DNA of 64,000 bases from Rhynchopus sp. YZ270_cl-10 (GCA_964035575.1 OZ037900.1:806001-870000), one strand, 5' to 3'; numbered from the stretch's first letter, positions 1 to 11,878 are shown. The notes: generated by a model not told the origin, from the letters alone. Numbers and translations are program-made.

Positions 1-1569
1 AACTGCTGAGGCGGCATCCGATGAAGAGGAGGTGGAAGCAGAGGAGTCGCTCGCGTCAGACTCGTCATCCATAGGGGGCAACGGCGGCAGTGTTGGCAGT
101 GGTGGGAGGGGTGTCGAGGCTGCATGGGTGGAGGGTGCAGAGGTTGGGATCACAGCAGATCCAGTGGCAGGTGCTGCCGTGGGAATAGCTGCGGATCCAG
201 TTGCGGGTGCAGAAGTCGGAATCGCTGCGGATCCAGTTGCAGGTGCAAAAGTAGGAATCGCTGCAGATCCAGTTGCAGGTGCTGCCGTGGGAATCGCTGC
301 GGATCCAGTTGCGGGTGCTGCCGTGGGAATCGCTGCGGATCCAGTTGCAGGTGCTGCCGTGGGAATGACAGCAGATCCAGTTGCGGGTGCAGAAGTCGGA
401 ATCGCTGCAGATCCAGTTGCAGGTGCAAAAGTAGGAATCGCTGCAGATCCAGTTGCAGGTGCTGCCGTGGGAATCGCTGCGGATCCAGTTGCGGGTGCAG
501 AAGTCGGAATCGCTGCGGATCCAGTTGCAGGTGCTGCCGTGGGAATGACAGCAGATCCAGTTGCGGGTGCTGCCGTGGGAATCGCTGCGGATCCAGTTGC
601 GGGTGCAGAAGTCGGAATCGCTGCAGATCCAGTTGCAGGTGCAAAAGTAGGAATCGCTGCAGATCCAGTTGCAGGTGCTGCCGTGGGAATCGCTGCAGAT
701 CCAGTTGCGGGTGCAGAAGTCGGAATCGCTGCGGATCCAGTTGCAGGTGCTGCCGTGGGAATGACAGCAGATCCAGTTGCGGGTGCTGCCGTGGGAATCG
801 CTGCGGATCCAGTTGCGGGTGCAGAAGTCGGAATCGCTGCAGATCCAGTTGCGGGTGCAGAAGTCGGAATCGCTGCGGATCCAGTTGCAGGTGCTGCCGT
901 GGGAATGACAGCAGATCCAGTTGCGGGTGCTGCCGTGGGAATCGCTGCGGATCCAGTTGCGGGTGCAGAAGTCGGAATCGCTGCAGATCCAGTTGCAGGT
1001 GCAAAAGTAGGAATCGCTGCAGATCCAGTTGCAGGTGCTGCCGTGGGAATCGCTGCGGATCCAGTTGCGGGTGCAGAAGTCGGAATCACAGCAGATCCAG
1101 TTGCAGGTACTGAGATGGTCACAGTGACAGAGTCTTCCTGAGTTGTCGCGTCAGACTCGTCATCCATAGGGGGCAACGGCGGCAGTGTTGGCAGTGGCGG
1201 GAGGGGTGTCGAGGCTGCTGTGGTGGAGGGTGCAGAGGTTGGGATCACAGCAGATCCAGTGGCAGGTGCTGCGGTGGGAATCGCTGCAGATCCAGTTGCA
1301 GGTGCAGAAGTCGGAATGACAGCAGATCCAGTTGCGGGTACTGAGATGGTCACAGTGACATAGTCTTCCTGAGTTGTCGCGTCAGACGCGTCACTCGAAC
1401 CTGAAGAGGAATACGATGCACTCGCGTCACCCGAGTCAGAGCTGGCATCCATTGGCGGCAAAGGCGGCAGTGGTGGCAGAGGTGTGGGAGATGCCGAAGC
1501 AGCGGGCACCGATGTTGCCATGCACAGTACAGGCAGCGTCAGGCACAACAGAGTCAGGGAGGTGGTCAT
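1..1569 (-). CDS. Secreted Pro/Thr/Ser-rich tandem-repeat (mucin-like) protein, 5' part, open at window edge
   Basis: Reading the minus strand from the ATG at 1569-1567 gives an uninterrupted frame of 523 codons to position 1. It opens with a classic signal peptide (MTTSLTLLCLTLPVLCM, then small residues ATSVPAASA), followed by a proline-rich LPPLPPLPP stretch and an acidic Ser/Asp linker. Next comes VTVTISVP and a run of 12-residue repeats of the form ATGSA-[AV]-IPT-[SAF]-AP. There are 3 copies in a first block and 27 in a second, separated by a second Pro-rich and Ser/Asp linker. The protein is therefore probably exported and either anchored or shed, like mucins, cell-wall or adhesive proteins; Thr/Ser in every repeat offers O-glycosylation sites. 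The C-terminus lies outside the window. A plus-strand frame (32-1141) is also open because a 36-bp unit keeps every frame in register, but it has no signal peptide. No family is recognised beyond this architecture. Confidence 0.72.
   Translation of the reverse strand, partial: MTTSLTLLCLTLPVLCMATSVPAASASPTPLPPLPPLPPMDASSDSGDASASYSSSGSSDASDATTQEDYVTVTISVPATGSAVIPTSAPATGSAAIPTAAPATGSAVIPTSAPSTTAASTPLPPLPTLPPLPPMDDESDATTQEDSVTVTISVPATGSAVIPTSAPATGSAAIPTAAPATGSAAIPTFAPATGSAAIPTSAPATGSAAIPTAAPATGSAVIPTAAPATGSAAIPTSAPATGSAAIPTSAPATGSAAIPTAAPATGSAVIPTAAPATGSAAIPTSAPATGSAAIPTAAPATGSAAIPTFAPATGSAAIPTSAPATGSAAIPTAAPATGSAVIPTAAPATGSAAIPTSAPATGSAAIPTAAPATGSAAIPTFAPATGSAAIPTSAPATGSAVIPTAAPATGSAAIPTAAPATGSAAIPTAAPATGSAAIPTFAPATGSAAIPTSAPATGSAAIPTAAPATGSAVIPTSAPSTHAASTPLPPLPTLPPLPPMDDESDASDSSASTSSSSDAASAV
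139..1110. repeat. 36-bp coding minisatellite, 27 units
   Basis: Twenty-seven tandem 36-bp units, each beginning near GCAGATCCAGTTGC on the plus strand. Units differ at a few codons, and the variants form a higher-order pattern of about six units (216 bp) that is repeated at least twice. A small three-unit block at about 1230-1345 and the flanking linker (1141-1230) duplicate the outer part of the array. All unit lengths are multiples of three, so the reading frame is preserved. Confidence 0.9.
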
Positions 1570-4500
1570 TGTGAAGGAGTGAGTATCTGTGTTGTGATTG
1601 GGAGTGACAGTGTGACGAACTTGAGTGAATGCCCACCCACCCGCTGCATAACCCACAGACTTCCCATCCAACCCGCACCGGGCGAGTCACGCTGCATCCA
1701 TGCTGGCTGCCTCCTTGGCAGCCCTCGCTCACCCCTCACCCCGCATTGATGTGGCACACGAACAGCGTGTTCTGTCCAGAGACGCCATACCCAAAAGAGG
1801 AAACGTTAGATGGTCCTAAGCCATACTACACTACCTATGTCACAATCTCGCACAGCCACAGCTGAGCGGATGGTGTTTTTTGCGTCAACGAGAATGTTCT
1901 GGCGTCACTTTCCACAAGAAGCTTGAAGATGGACGTGCCATATCTCTCGTGACCAAACGGACACGTCTGCTGCAGTATCAGCAAGCTGCTGGCATAGCAC
2001 AAGAGCACAACAAGCGCACGACATCACCCCCCCCCTTGGCCCTTTGTGGAGGGATACAGCACCCCCACCCATCCCCCCACCCACAACCCTCACACCTCGC
2101 TATATCTACTACGGACGAAGCGGCTTCGTAGGGTTGTACTCCCGCCTCCTTCCTCCTCCACCCCCCTCTGCGGACAATGTGTCAGGAACCACACAAAAAA
2201 GTGAAGTTGCAGGCACACCCGACTGACCCCACTCTACGATACCAGCCCCACAAATGCACACACTCCTTCGTCACCCCAACCCACCCCCAAGGCACACCTC
2301 CACTTCAACTTCAGAACAGCCTTGTGTGTGTCCACCTCATGCAGGATCCACCCTCATTTACCCCCCATCCCCACCCCTTCGCACCCCCCATGATGCATTC
2401 CTTCACAGTGTGACAGTGTGACAGCGACACAACCTCCAGGGTGTAGGTTTGTGTCACGCCCAAACGGCTCTTCTTTGTTCTGCACCCCCTCCAGCTGCAT
2501 CCGTTACCTGAAGATAAGGGAGGTTAGGCCATTCGTCTACACAGCTCTTCCCCAAACCTCGTCCTCAAGACACAGCATCACGATGCCAGTTGCTGATTCA
2601 AAAAAAAAACTGCTCCCTTTTTTATCTATACCCCCACACCACAGTACCTCCCCATCCACAGGGCACACCAGGCATGCCACGCACACCGCGTTGAAGGGTC
2701 TAGAAACTCGGTCCCAAAGAGCAGAAGGGCAGAAGCAGAAGCAGAGAAGGGCAGAGGGGAGCAGAGGGGAACAGTAGTATGCCTAAAACAACAAGGGGGA
2801 GGGTGTGAAATTCTTTTTTTTTTTTTTTTTCGTTGTCTTTTTTCTGCATCGACACTCTACCAACCGAACTTATGGTTTCTTTTTTTGAAAAAAGAAAATT
2901 TGATAACGATAACGTTTGCCCGCCCCCCTTTGTGTTCACCACCCCCCCCAAAAAAGCTGCAAAACAAAAAAATACTAAAGACAGGGCTCGGTAGTAAATA
3001 ATTTAAAAGAAAAACAAAATAACTACGAATCAGGGCTGTGCATTGAATTGATTTTTATATAGTTATAGAAATGCCTACCACACAATACCCTCACCCTGTG
3101 GAGTGGAAGGAAGAGGGGACGATATGGGGGAGAAGAGAGAGAGAGAAAGAGCGGAATGACTGGGTGGGATGGTGGTAAAGACAGAGCAGTGCACTTCTAG
3201 GTGTGGCAAGGTGGGTTGCACGACGGTGAAGGAAAGTGAATTTGATCCGTGTGGGCTGGGAGCGGAAGAGGGTAAATAGAATCTGGCATTCAGGATATGG
3301 TATATAAAAAAAAAAAAAAACAGTTTCCCCCTCCTATTTGATCGCTCAAATTTTTGTGGTTTTCACTGTATAGGTTGAGAGTGGTAAAACAAATACTGTA
3401 TGAAAAGAAAACTCCCCCCAATGTGCAGGGCACCTTCCTCCCCGTCGACTATATTTCCTCCCTGACAATGCTATCAAAAAGTGTCACTTGCCTTTCCCTC
3501 ACCACTTCTTGTAGTTTGATGCATTGACGCTTCCACACACTATCTCTCACCTGGTGGTGGTGTTGCGGAGCACGGTTGGGTGAGTGAACGACGTGACACT
3601 TTCCGCTCACAAAGTATGCGTAAAAAAAAACAAAATATAAAGATAACAGTTGAAAGTAAAAAAAAAGATCAGGTCTTTTGTTTGTGCGCTCGAAGCCGGG
3701 AAACAAAAAAAAAGTGAAAAAAAATTGTGTTTAACTGAAGGGGTTGTTGTGGTAAATTGAGTACTCAAAAGAAACAAACAAACCTTCTGTCTTTTTCGTT
3801 CAATCCGTTTTGTTTGCCCGCAGCGCTGCCTCTGATATTTTTTTAGAATTTGACAACAAAGTTGTTTTATCAGCAACCTCCGCCTCACCGAGCAACCGGC
3901 GAGACGCAGGAACCAAAAAAAATTGTTTAGTCTTAGGACACATAAAGTCGACCGGCACCAAAAAAAAGGGGGGGGGAAACTGTTTAGTAGGGTACAGATA
4001 AAAGAAGTGATCGGTGATACCGCTTCTAGGTGGTGCTATTTGAAAAAATAGGGGTTAAAAAAAAGTTAGTAAGACAATACTAAGTCTTGCTTAGTCTCCT
4101 CTGATGGAAACTGACTTCAGGATTCGATACGTGGTATGGGTACATTGTCACATAGTAGTCAGGGTTGCTGGTGCTTTTACATGGATGAAACACACGTACA
4201 GCAGGACAAGAAACTTGGCGATCAAATAATACTGGCCAATTTTGGGGTTTTCTTCGTCGACTTTTTTTTTGGTCGCCAATATTACTTTGTCCGACTATAA
4301 ATGAACATTGTGTTTTGTAAATTTACATGATGCACAATAATATAAAATGGGGTAGCAATCACAGACATTCAAAGCAAAAAAGAAGAAAAAAAAGGCCAGT
4401 TGTGTGTGCACGTTTAGGAAGGGCAACTTCCTCTTTAGCCCCACTGACTCCATTTTTCTTGGAGCTTTCAGAACCGTACATTGCTCCGTTCCCTAAGGAA

Positions 4501-5100
4501 TGGTGAAAAAAAATCTAAGATACTATTTAAAATCGAAAGTTGAATGGCCTGAATACGTTGTCTCTTTTTTGTGAGTTACTGTGATCTACTACTCTCGCAA
4601 CCCCACCCCGAATATACAGTAAGACAACAAACATCGGAGAGGGTAGGGGGTAAAAATCCCTCCTTAGAGTTTTGAAATCCTAAAAACCCACCTGAGTTTT
4701 TACCCTCTTTGTCTTACTGTATCTAAACTGGGTGGGATTGTGGGCAATGGTACCCATGTAACTTTACACAGCAATAAAGGAAGAAGAAGAAGCAAAAATG
4801 CGATGGGTTGGGGTTTGTAAAACTTTGGAATTGTGGGAAACCACGCACACACACAGCTCAGCTCAGCTATCACCCCCCCTCACTCCACTCGTTGCGAAGT
4901 ATGAATACCCTCCCCCTCCAAAAATAGAAACTCAACACTCATCACACGATACAACCCCATGGGAAACAGGTTGTGGCGAAAACGCACAACACCTCGACCT
5001 GTTTGGGTGAGGAGTGGCTTCTGCAGTGCGGTTCGTCCCTCAGAACCGCAAAGGTGTGTTCAAAATGCTTTGTTTCTATTTCCTCCTTCGGTGACAAAAG
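1570..5100. other. Gene-free AT-rich region with homopolymer tracts
   Basis: No reading frame here looks coding. The first 300 bases should hold the 5' UTR and promoter of the minus-strand secreted protein; no TATA box can be assigned with confidence. The rest has A/T runs, short C/G runs and pieces of dispersed repeats. A copy of the GGAGCAATGTACGG repeat at about 4395-4506 is found inverted at 59893-60012. Confidence 0.6.
4617..4719. mobile_element. MITE, 103 bp, TA target duplication
   Basis: Terminal inverted repeats CAGTAAGACAA and TTGTCTTACTG, flanked on both sides by TA. Size, lack of coding capacity and TA duplication suit a Tc1/mariner-type non-autonomous element. Confidence 0.6.
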
Positions 5101-5106
5101 AATTTA

Positions 5107-5155
5107 AAAAAACAAAAACAAAAACAAAAACAAAAACAAAAACAAAAACAAAAGG
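5107..5155. repeat. (AAAAAC)n microsatellite
   Basis: About eight hexamers AAAAAC in a row. Confidence 0.9.
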
Positions 5156-5274
5156 AAAAAAAGAGAAAAACCTTGAAAGATGAATATGCCTCTCGCAGAC
5201 ATTCAACAAAAAAAAAAAAAACAAAAAACAAAAACAAAAATGCGAGATTAACCAGCTTCGCTGTGTTCGGCACC

Positions 5275-5462
<188 letters not shown>

Positions 5463-5570
5463 TCTGAGATAGATAGAGAGTACCTAAAAGACCCGCGAAG
5501 GGCGAACAGCAATGATGAAAACGGAGAGGAGGGAAGGGGGATACTTTTATCTCGAAATAGGCGCTACGAT

Positions 5571-5826
5571 GAGGGGGGCGAATGTGGAAGCCGAAACAAC
5601 CCAAAACAAATTCCAACAAAAAATCTGATGAAGATGGTGTGGTGATTTGGTGAGGGTAGAGACTGAAACATAAACGGACCCCGGCCAACCAGGACAAAGC
5701 CTGAGGAAAATCAAATAAATATTCTGCCAAATAGCAGTGTGCGTGCCATGTCAAATCAAAAGGACGGTAGTCTCTATCAAAGATCTCCCAACACGCAGCG
5801 AAGCTGCTCCGCTAAAGCGTGTTTCA
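5571..5826 (-). repeat. DIRS-like element split repeat, segment B (3' copy)
   Basis: 256-bp segment beginning GAGGGGGGCGAATGTGGAAG and ending GCGTGTTTCA; it matches 10499-10754. It is flanked on both sides by segment A copies (5456-5601 and 5827-5970). Confidence 0.9.
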
Positions 5827-6253
5827 GGGAGATCTGAGATAGATAGAGAGTACCTAAAAGACCCGCGAAGGGCGAACAGCAATGATGAAAACGGAGAGGA
5901 GGGAAGGGGGATACTTTTATCTCGAAATAGGCGCTACGATGAGGGGGGCGAATGTGGAAGCCGAAACAACCTCCTGACACCGTCACGTAGAATATTTAAA
6001 CCCGTAGGCCACGAGAGCATCCATCCCAACTACAAACAAAAACACAGGACCCCCGAGGGCCCAGAAAAAAGGCGGAGTGAACAAAAAACCAATGATACGA
6101 CACCAAGCCTCAGCGGGCGCAGGCATCCAGAAATAAAACCAAAAGCCACTGCAAAAAAAAACAGCGGACAAAAAACAGGGCAGGGAAACAGCTTTAATGA
6201 AAAGCTGGAAGAAAAAACAGAAGGCAATCTAAAATAAGAATAATCTAAGGACA

Positions 6254-7950
6254 TCACTCGTCCGACCACATAAAACCGCCACCGTCGACCACCACGCCGT
6301 CCGACGGGGGGTCGGCCCAGTCCTGCCCAGCGGTACCCCAGCGCGACAGCTCGTCCGCCGGCATACGGTCCGTCGCGATCCAGCGCGACAACATGCCCGC
6401 ACCCGCCCCGTCAGTGACCCGAAACAGGCGCTCCAAGACCGTGTTCCCTAACCTGACTGCACAGTGGCCCTTCTCCAGCACAGCAACCACCGCGGCGTTG
6501 TCCCCCACCACCAAAATCCTGCGGGCGCCACCACGTACAGCATGCAGCACGCCCCAGGCCATCGCCCGCAACTCCAAAATGAAAATATCCTCGACCGTGG
6601 ACCACGTGCCCCACTTCCTGAAAGCGCGCCCGCCAGCAAGCGTCCGCACAATAAACCCCCACCCCTCGGGGCACGCGTCCGACCACACCACCGTGTCACA
6701 CCCCTCCTCCGGCGACAGCTTCCACCTGGGGACGCGCCACACATCCGGCACCAATCGCCGCTCCACAAACACACGCAAGTCCGTCCGCATGCCCGCAGAG
6801 ATCTGCACCTGGTCGTCCCAGTCAATCGCGCCCGCAGACACCTCGGCGCCCCGCGCACGAATCCACGCCAACATGTCCGGCACCCCGCAGAACCGGTCCC
6901 CCATCGCATACGTCGCCCAGATGACGGCCCCGATACCTTTCCACACTTCGCGCAGCGAGGGACCCGACGCCGACAGCAATACGTCCATCACGACACGGGC
7001 CTTCCGACGCCACTCCCCCGGCAGCCGCATTCTGCGCCCCCGCAAATCCCACTCAATCCCTGCGTAGGTACACACCTGTACCGGAGTGAGCGTCGACTTC
7101 TCGCGGTTCACCTCAGCGCCAACTTCGTCCGCTCTGCGCAGGAACCCCCGAAGCCGCGCAGACGCCTCACCCGCCGACTTCCCCAAAATGAGGTTGTCGT
7201 CTATCCACGCAGCAGCACACACACCCGCCATATCCCCGAGAAGCCCCAGCGACGTCTCCTGCGCAATCACCGCCGCCCACGACCACCCCATCGCCATGCG
7301 GGTAAGCTGCATGCGACGCGCACCCTGCCGCACACCAAAAAAACTGCCCCACCTCCGCGGACAAAGGGAATTGCCAGAAAAACCCTTTAAAATCCGCCAC
7401 GACTGCATGCGTAGCGCCCCCGCGTAGGATGAGTTCCGACAGCTCGTATGGTGTAGGGAGGCTGAACTTTGGCGGGGAGTGCATCGCCGTGTTCAACGGC
7501 CGTGCGTCAACGATGAGACGCATCTTGCCGTTCGTCTTCGCCAGCGGAAACACAGACAGCCCACACACCGACGGGAAAGCTCGCTTCTCCGTGCGCAAAA
7601 TCCCACTACCCACGCACGCCGCCAACATGCCGTCCTGGAGCTTGGAGGGCGGGCCCGGCATCGACACCCCAGACCCCGTCAGCTGCGCACGGAAAGTCGC
7701 AATGTCGTCAAGCATTGCGAACAACCTGGCCTTCGCCGGTACCAGTCGGCGGAGCGCCCCCAAATCAATCAGACCCGCCGGGAATGAGTCAAGCACCTGC
7801 CGCTTCACCCCAGATGGGCCACCCCAGACCCCAGCGACATCATCCAAGAGCACATGCGGAGGCGCCGCAGACGTCTCAACATCCGCCTCCACCACGTCAT
7901 CCCCCTCGTCACGCACATACTCCCCCAACGGGTACCCGTCCAACCCCCGG
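6254..7950 (-). other. Reverse transcriptase plus RNase H region of the DIRS-like element
   Basis: RT is shown by KMRLIVDARPLN, ADFKGFFWQFPL (first catalytic Asp block) and AWIDDNLIL (the xxDD block). RNase H follows, with VVWSDACPEGWG, ELRAMAWG, VVGDNAAV and a terminal ADELSRWG, typical of DIRS pol. The region ends near 6254. The coding signal spans overlapping frames; this is described as a fossil region and not as one assembled protein. Confidence 0.8.
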
Positions 7951-7960
7951 AACAACCAAC

Positions 7961-8956
7961 CTACAGCGGCCGCTCCTGCAGGACGTCCAGCGTCGAGCGT
8001 GCCTTCCTGCGAGCCTCGGGCGCCGTACGCATGAGGTAACGCACCGTCGTTCTGGATGACGCGTGGCGCAGCGCGTCCCTCAGTCCGTCCACGCTCATCC
8101 CCCAGGATTGCAGGGCCTGCGCTGACCCCCTGCGAAGCGAGTGCGCCCAGGACCCTGCCGGCAGAACCCCCACCACCCGACGCATGAGGCGCTGGTACTG
8201 CGTCTCGGTCGCTGCAAACAACGGCGCGTCCTGTCCTTCCGCCAAGCGACGCGCGCGTGCCCATTCCACCACGTATTGGGTAAGCGTCCCGGGTGGCAAA
8301 TACACCACGGGTGTCCAGCTCTTCTGCTGCTTCTCCTTCAGGGCGACTTCCAGCCCCGTCGCGCCCTCGTCTGTCACCTCCACCAGGTCGCGCACCAGCA
8401 AGTATCGTGCGTCCGCCATACGCGCCCGTGCCATCCACACCAAGGCCACAAACGCCCGTTCGCGCTCGGCCCCCTCGCGACCGAAAGCCTCGACCACGTC
8501 CATCACCGCGTCCACGTCTACCGGCGGCGCCTGACTCGGCCTCAGCAACGTCCCGAAACGCGTCAGCGCGCGCTTCACCGCCAGCACCCGGCGCGTGCGG
8601 TATCCCGTCTCCCCCTCGGCCGCCAGTGCCTTCAGCAGCCGCCCGCAGTAGTCGGCCACGGAGAGGGACGACGCTCCGCGCAGGCGACCCCAGACGAACC
8701 GAATCAACGTCTGGTCGGGAGGCGTGGTCTCGGTCTCCCCTTCGGCGAACTGCCGGAACGCTCGGAGCAGCCAGTCGCGGGTGCCTGCTGCTCGGGGCCC
8801 CACGTCGAAAGTGTGCGCTTGGTCCCACGGGACAAGATGGGCCAAAGCGCGCGCGGCCTGCTTGCCGTCGCGGAGGCGGAACACGCAGTCGTCCACCTCC
8901 TTCCTCCTCGCCACCCCGAGACCCTTCTTCGGCTTGCGCAAAGCCTGAAGCAGCAT
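7961..8956 (-). CDS. Tyrosine recombinase of the DIRS-like element
   Basis: A 331-residue frame. The catalytic C-terminal domain is recognisable: an Arg-I region (MARARMADARYL), then HSLRRGSAQ (H-x-x-R) and LRHASSRTTVRYL (H, R and the nucleophilic Tyr). An N-terminal helical SAM-like region precedes it. In this order of elements the recombinase inserts a circular DNA copy, giving no target duplication. It lies between the Gag-like and RT genes. Confidence 0.8.
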   Translation of the reverse strand: MLLQALRKPKKGLGVARRKEVDDCVFRLRDGKQAARALAHLVPWDQAHTFDVGPRAAGTRDWLLRAFRQFAEGETETTPPDQTLIRFVWGRLRGASSLSVADYCGRLLKALAAEGETGYRTRRVLAVKRALTRFGTLLRPSQAPPVDVDAVMDVVEAFGREGAERERAFVALVWMARARMADARYLLVRDLVEVTDEGATGLEVALKEKQQKSWTPVVYLPPGTLTQYVVEWARARRLAEGQDAPLFAATETQYQRLMRRVVGVLPAGSWAHSLRRGSAQALQSWGMSVDGLRDALRHASSRTTVRYLMRTAPEARRKARSTLDVLQERPL

Positions 8957-9091
8957 TTCGGAAGAAAACTCGGCGGATGTGTGTTTTGGCGGGGAGGGCC
9001 GTGGGGGGGGGGAAGAAAAAACAAGAGGGGGGGGAGAGGGGGGGGAGGGTGGTGGGAGGGAGAGCGTAACGCGCGCTGCCGCCTGCTCTCG

Positions 9092-10345
9092 TCACTTGCG
9101 TTGACCACCGCGCCAATGCCCTCCCCCGCCTCGGCCTCTGCCACCACCGTTTCCCGGCGCGTACGGCTGCGCGGCCTGGCCCCCCCCGTTGCCACCCCCG
9201 TACGCCTGCCCGGCCCGGCCACCCCCGTGCCCGGACTTCGCACCACGCCCTGCTGCGTGCGCCGCCGCCACCGCCGCCTGCCGGTCCTTCGGCACGACAT
9301 CCGCCGTCCAGACCTTGTCGCGGAAGGCGACCGCACCCGACCTCCCACAACTCGCCCTCAACTGCCAGAAGGAGATACTGTCATCGAGCTTTCTCAGCAC
9401 CGCCTCCAAGGGAGCTTGCTGCAGCAACAGACCCACCACATCAACGGCGAAGCGGGCCCCGTCCTGCGCGTCGCCGGCCTCGGTAGGCAGGCGCCTCCTC
9501 AGGGCCTGCACCAGAGCGTCGGCGCAGTGGTCGGCGTCGGCGCAAAAATCCACCCAGTGTCTCGGGTTGCGTGCCACCACGTCCACGTCCGTCCCCATAA
9601 CCGGCTGTTCCACCTGCATAGGCGCCGCTGCCCCGGTGCCGATCGCCGCCCGTAACTGCGCCAGGAAGTCCGATGCTGCAGCTGCCGGAGGAGGCGCACC
9701 ACCGTCCCTGACCGCGTTGAGCTGCTGGCACAGGAGCTCGTGCCGCGCGTCCCCCTCCCGCTTCGCTGCCGCCAACTCCATCATCGCAGCCTCCAGCTGC
9801 GCGATCCGCGCGTTGTCCGCCGCCGGCTGCGTCTGCTGCGGCTGCTGCGGCTGCTGCACGCGCGGGATGGACGCCTCCGGGCTGTCCTCACGTTGAGGCA
9901 AAACCGGCGTCTCGGCGGTGGTGGCGGGGGGGCGGGATCCGCTGAGGCGGGACCGGGTCTCGGGGTCCCCCAGCACCGTGGACAGCACCGTGAGGGTGCC
10001 GACCAGGCGCGTGAGGGACATGCGCTGGCCCTCTGAGAACATCGCGCTGTTCGCCTCCGTCACCTCCGCCTTGAGGAGGACGAGGATGGCGGACACAATC
10101 GCCAACCGCGTCACCTGCCCTGGCCCCTGGACGCCGGTGTGGCGGGCGACTTCCTTATCCAGGGCCCGCATCGTCCGCGCCAGATCCGCGAACTGGATCT
10201 TGCGTCCCACCAGCGCAGGGGAGCCCTCTTCCACGCCCAGCGCACGCAGGGCCGCATCCGGAGGCGACCAGTCGTGCTGGCTCGTCGTCTGCGCCTCGAA
10301 CGCCGCCAACAGCGTAGCACAATCGGTGATGTGTGCTGTGGCCAT
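9092..10345 (-). CDS. Gag-like protein of the DIRS-like element
   Basis: About 417 residues from the ATG at 10345 (MATAHITDC), chosen because upstream in-frame codons lie inside the terminal repeat. The middle holds a helical segment rich in Gln and Ala. The last ~50 residues are Gly/Arg/Gln-rich with RG and GGG clusters, typical of a nucleic-acid-binding tail in retroelement structural proteins. Its place first in the element and its overlap with the following frames agree with a Gag role. No zinc knuckle is visible. Confidence 0.6.
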   Translation of the reverse strand: MATAHITDCATLLAAFEAQTTSQHDWSPPDAALRALGVEEGSPALVGRKIQFADLARTMRALDKEVARHTGVQGPGQVTRLAIVSAILVLLKAEVTEANSAMFSEGQRMSLTRLVGTLTVLSTVLGDPETRSRLSGSRPPATTAETPVLPQREDSPEASIPRVQQPQQPQQTQPAADNARIAQLEAAMMELAAAKREGDARHELLCQQLNAVRDGGAPPPAAAASDFLAQLRAAIGTGAAAPMQVEQPVMGTDVDVVARNPRHWVDFCADADHCADALVQALRRRLPTEAGDAQDGARFAVDVVGLLLQQAPLEAVLRKLDDSISFWQLRASCGRSGAVAFRDKVWTADVVPKDRQAAVAAAHAAGRGAKSGHGGGRAGQAYGGGNGGGQAAQPYAPGNGGGRGRGGGGHWRGGQRK

Positions 10346-10498
10346 AGCGTCGAGGGGTGCACTGGGTGGAGAAGGCGGAGTCGAAGGTGGTGTATATGTC
10401 CCAGCAGGCTGCACACTACCGAGGCGTCTAGGTGGCTTGGAAGGGGACGAGAAGATGGATGCGAAGCGAAGAATCGTGTGTGGGGGAACAAAAAGATG

Positions 10499-10749
10499 AG
10501 GGGGGCGAATGTGGAAGCCGAAACAACCCAAAACAAATTCCAACAAAAAATCTGATGAAGATGGTGTGGTGATTTGGTGAGGGTAGAGACTGAAACATAA
10601 ACGGACCCCGGCCAACCAGGACAAAGCCTGAGGAAAATCAAATAAATATTCTGCCAAATAGCAGTGTGCGTGCCATGTCAAATCAAAAGGACGGTAGTCT
10701 CTATCAAAGATCTCCCAACACGCAGCGAAGCTGCTCCGCTAAAGCGTGT

Positions 10750-10754
<5 letters not shown>
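10499..10754 (-). repeat. DIRS-like element split repeat, segment B (5' copy)
   Basis: Same 256-bp segment as 5571-5826, placed at the 5' end of the element's coding strand, upstream of the Gag-like gene. The outer edge runs directly into a (GA)n tract. Confidence 0.9.

Positions 10755-10801
<47 letters not shown>
10753..10801. repeat. (GA)n microsatellite at right edge of the DIRS-like element
   Basis: About 48 bp of pure GA, continuing the tract interrupted at 5457. Confidence 0.9.
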
Positions 10802-10803
<2 letters not shown>

Positions 10804-11837
10804 AATTGGGAGAGCAGATTTCAGCTCCCCCCCCCACATGATTGATAAGACATACCCAAGGAAAGAGAGTGAAGTTGATAGTGCAAAACGCCTCTGGGAC
10901 GCAGGCATTGACACTCCGCGGAAAGGAAAGATAAAAAAGACACAGACCATAAAAGCACCAGCATGTGTTTCCTCTCATTAAAAAGGGTCGTGGACAGTAC
11001 GGGAAACAATTTGGATAAACACGAACAGAACTGACCAGGAACAGGCTTCGCGCTAACTTTTGAGAAAAAAATCTGAAAAATCGTCTTTCGGGGCTTTAAA
11101 AAAAAAACGCACCTCAAACAGTTGCACATGAGGGGGTGAAAAAAAAAAAACAGTGTTTTGTGACATTTCCGAGCCAATCCCGGGCTGTGGGGGATATACG
11201 GAAAAATGAACAAAATTTTAGCGACTCAACTGTTTCAGGTACGTTTTTTTTTTGGTACCGTTTTTCCATTTTTTTTCCCCCCGCCAATTTGATTTTCCCC
11301 AAAACTAGCGCCGCCTGAGTTTATAAGCTGAACCTGCCTTCGTGCTTAGTCACCTTGATCCCACATCGGCATCATTCAAAAAATACTTGAAATACAAAGC
11401 CCTCTCGTGACAGTGTACCTTGGTACAACCGGTGCATCGTGGGTGACCCCCAACCATGCAGTCCTACACCCATTTCGTGGTTTACATCTAAAAAGGTCCA
11501 ACGAGGATGGTGTATTTTTTAAAAAAAAATACTTGGTTTTATTAGTGTCGCCACCCCAGAGTGTGTTCCACTATTTTTGTTGTTGTTGCGTTTGATAAAA
11601 TTATTGGAATAGTGTAGTTGCCACCAGCAACAGCTTCACTTTTTCAATTTTTGAATCGCATTTTTTTTTGTTGTTGCATTTATTTGGCAAGCCAGTCGGT
11701 GCCACCATCCACATAGTACAAAAAGAAGGAAAAAAAATGCATTTCGTTTAAATAATAGCACGTTATTAAGATTTCGCTGTCTTGAGATAGCGTCTTTGTT
11801 TTTTTTTCACTTCAAAAGAGAGTGAAGGCAGAATTGT

Positions 11838-11878
<41 letters not shown>

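Noticed and set aside
139-1110. CRISPR-like array
   Set aside because: Units are directly abutting 36-bp repeats with no unique spacers, in a eukaryotic coding region.
32-1141. 369-residue plus-strand repeat protein
   Set aside because: It is the complement-frame shadow of the minus-strand gene; it has no signal peptide, ends inside the repeat block, and the minus frame continues well beyond both of its ends.
6393-9896. Long plus-strand frames of 200-504 residues
   Set aside because: GC-rich shadow frames opposite the minus-strand retroelement genes, with no domain.
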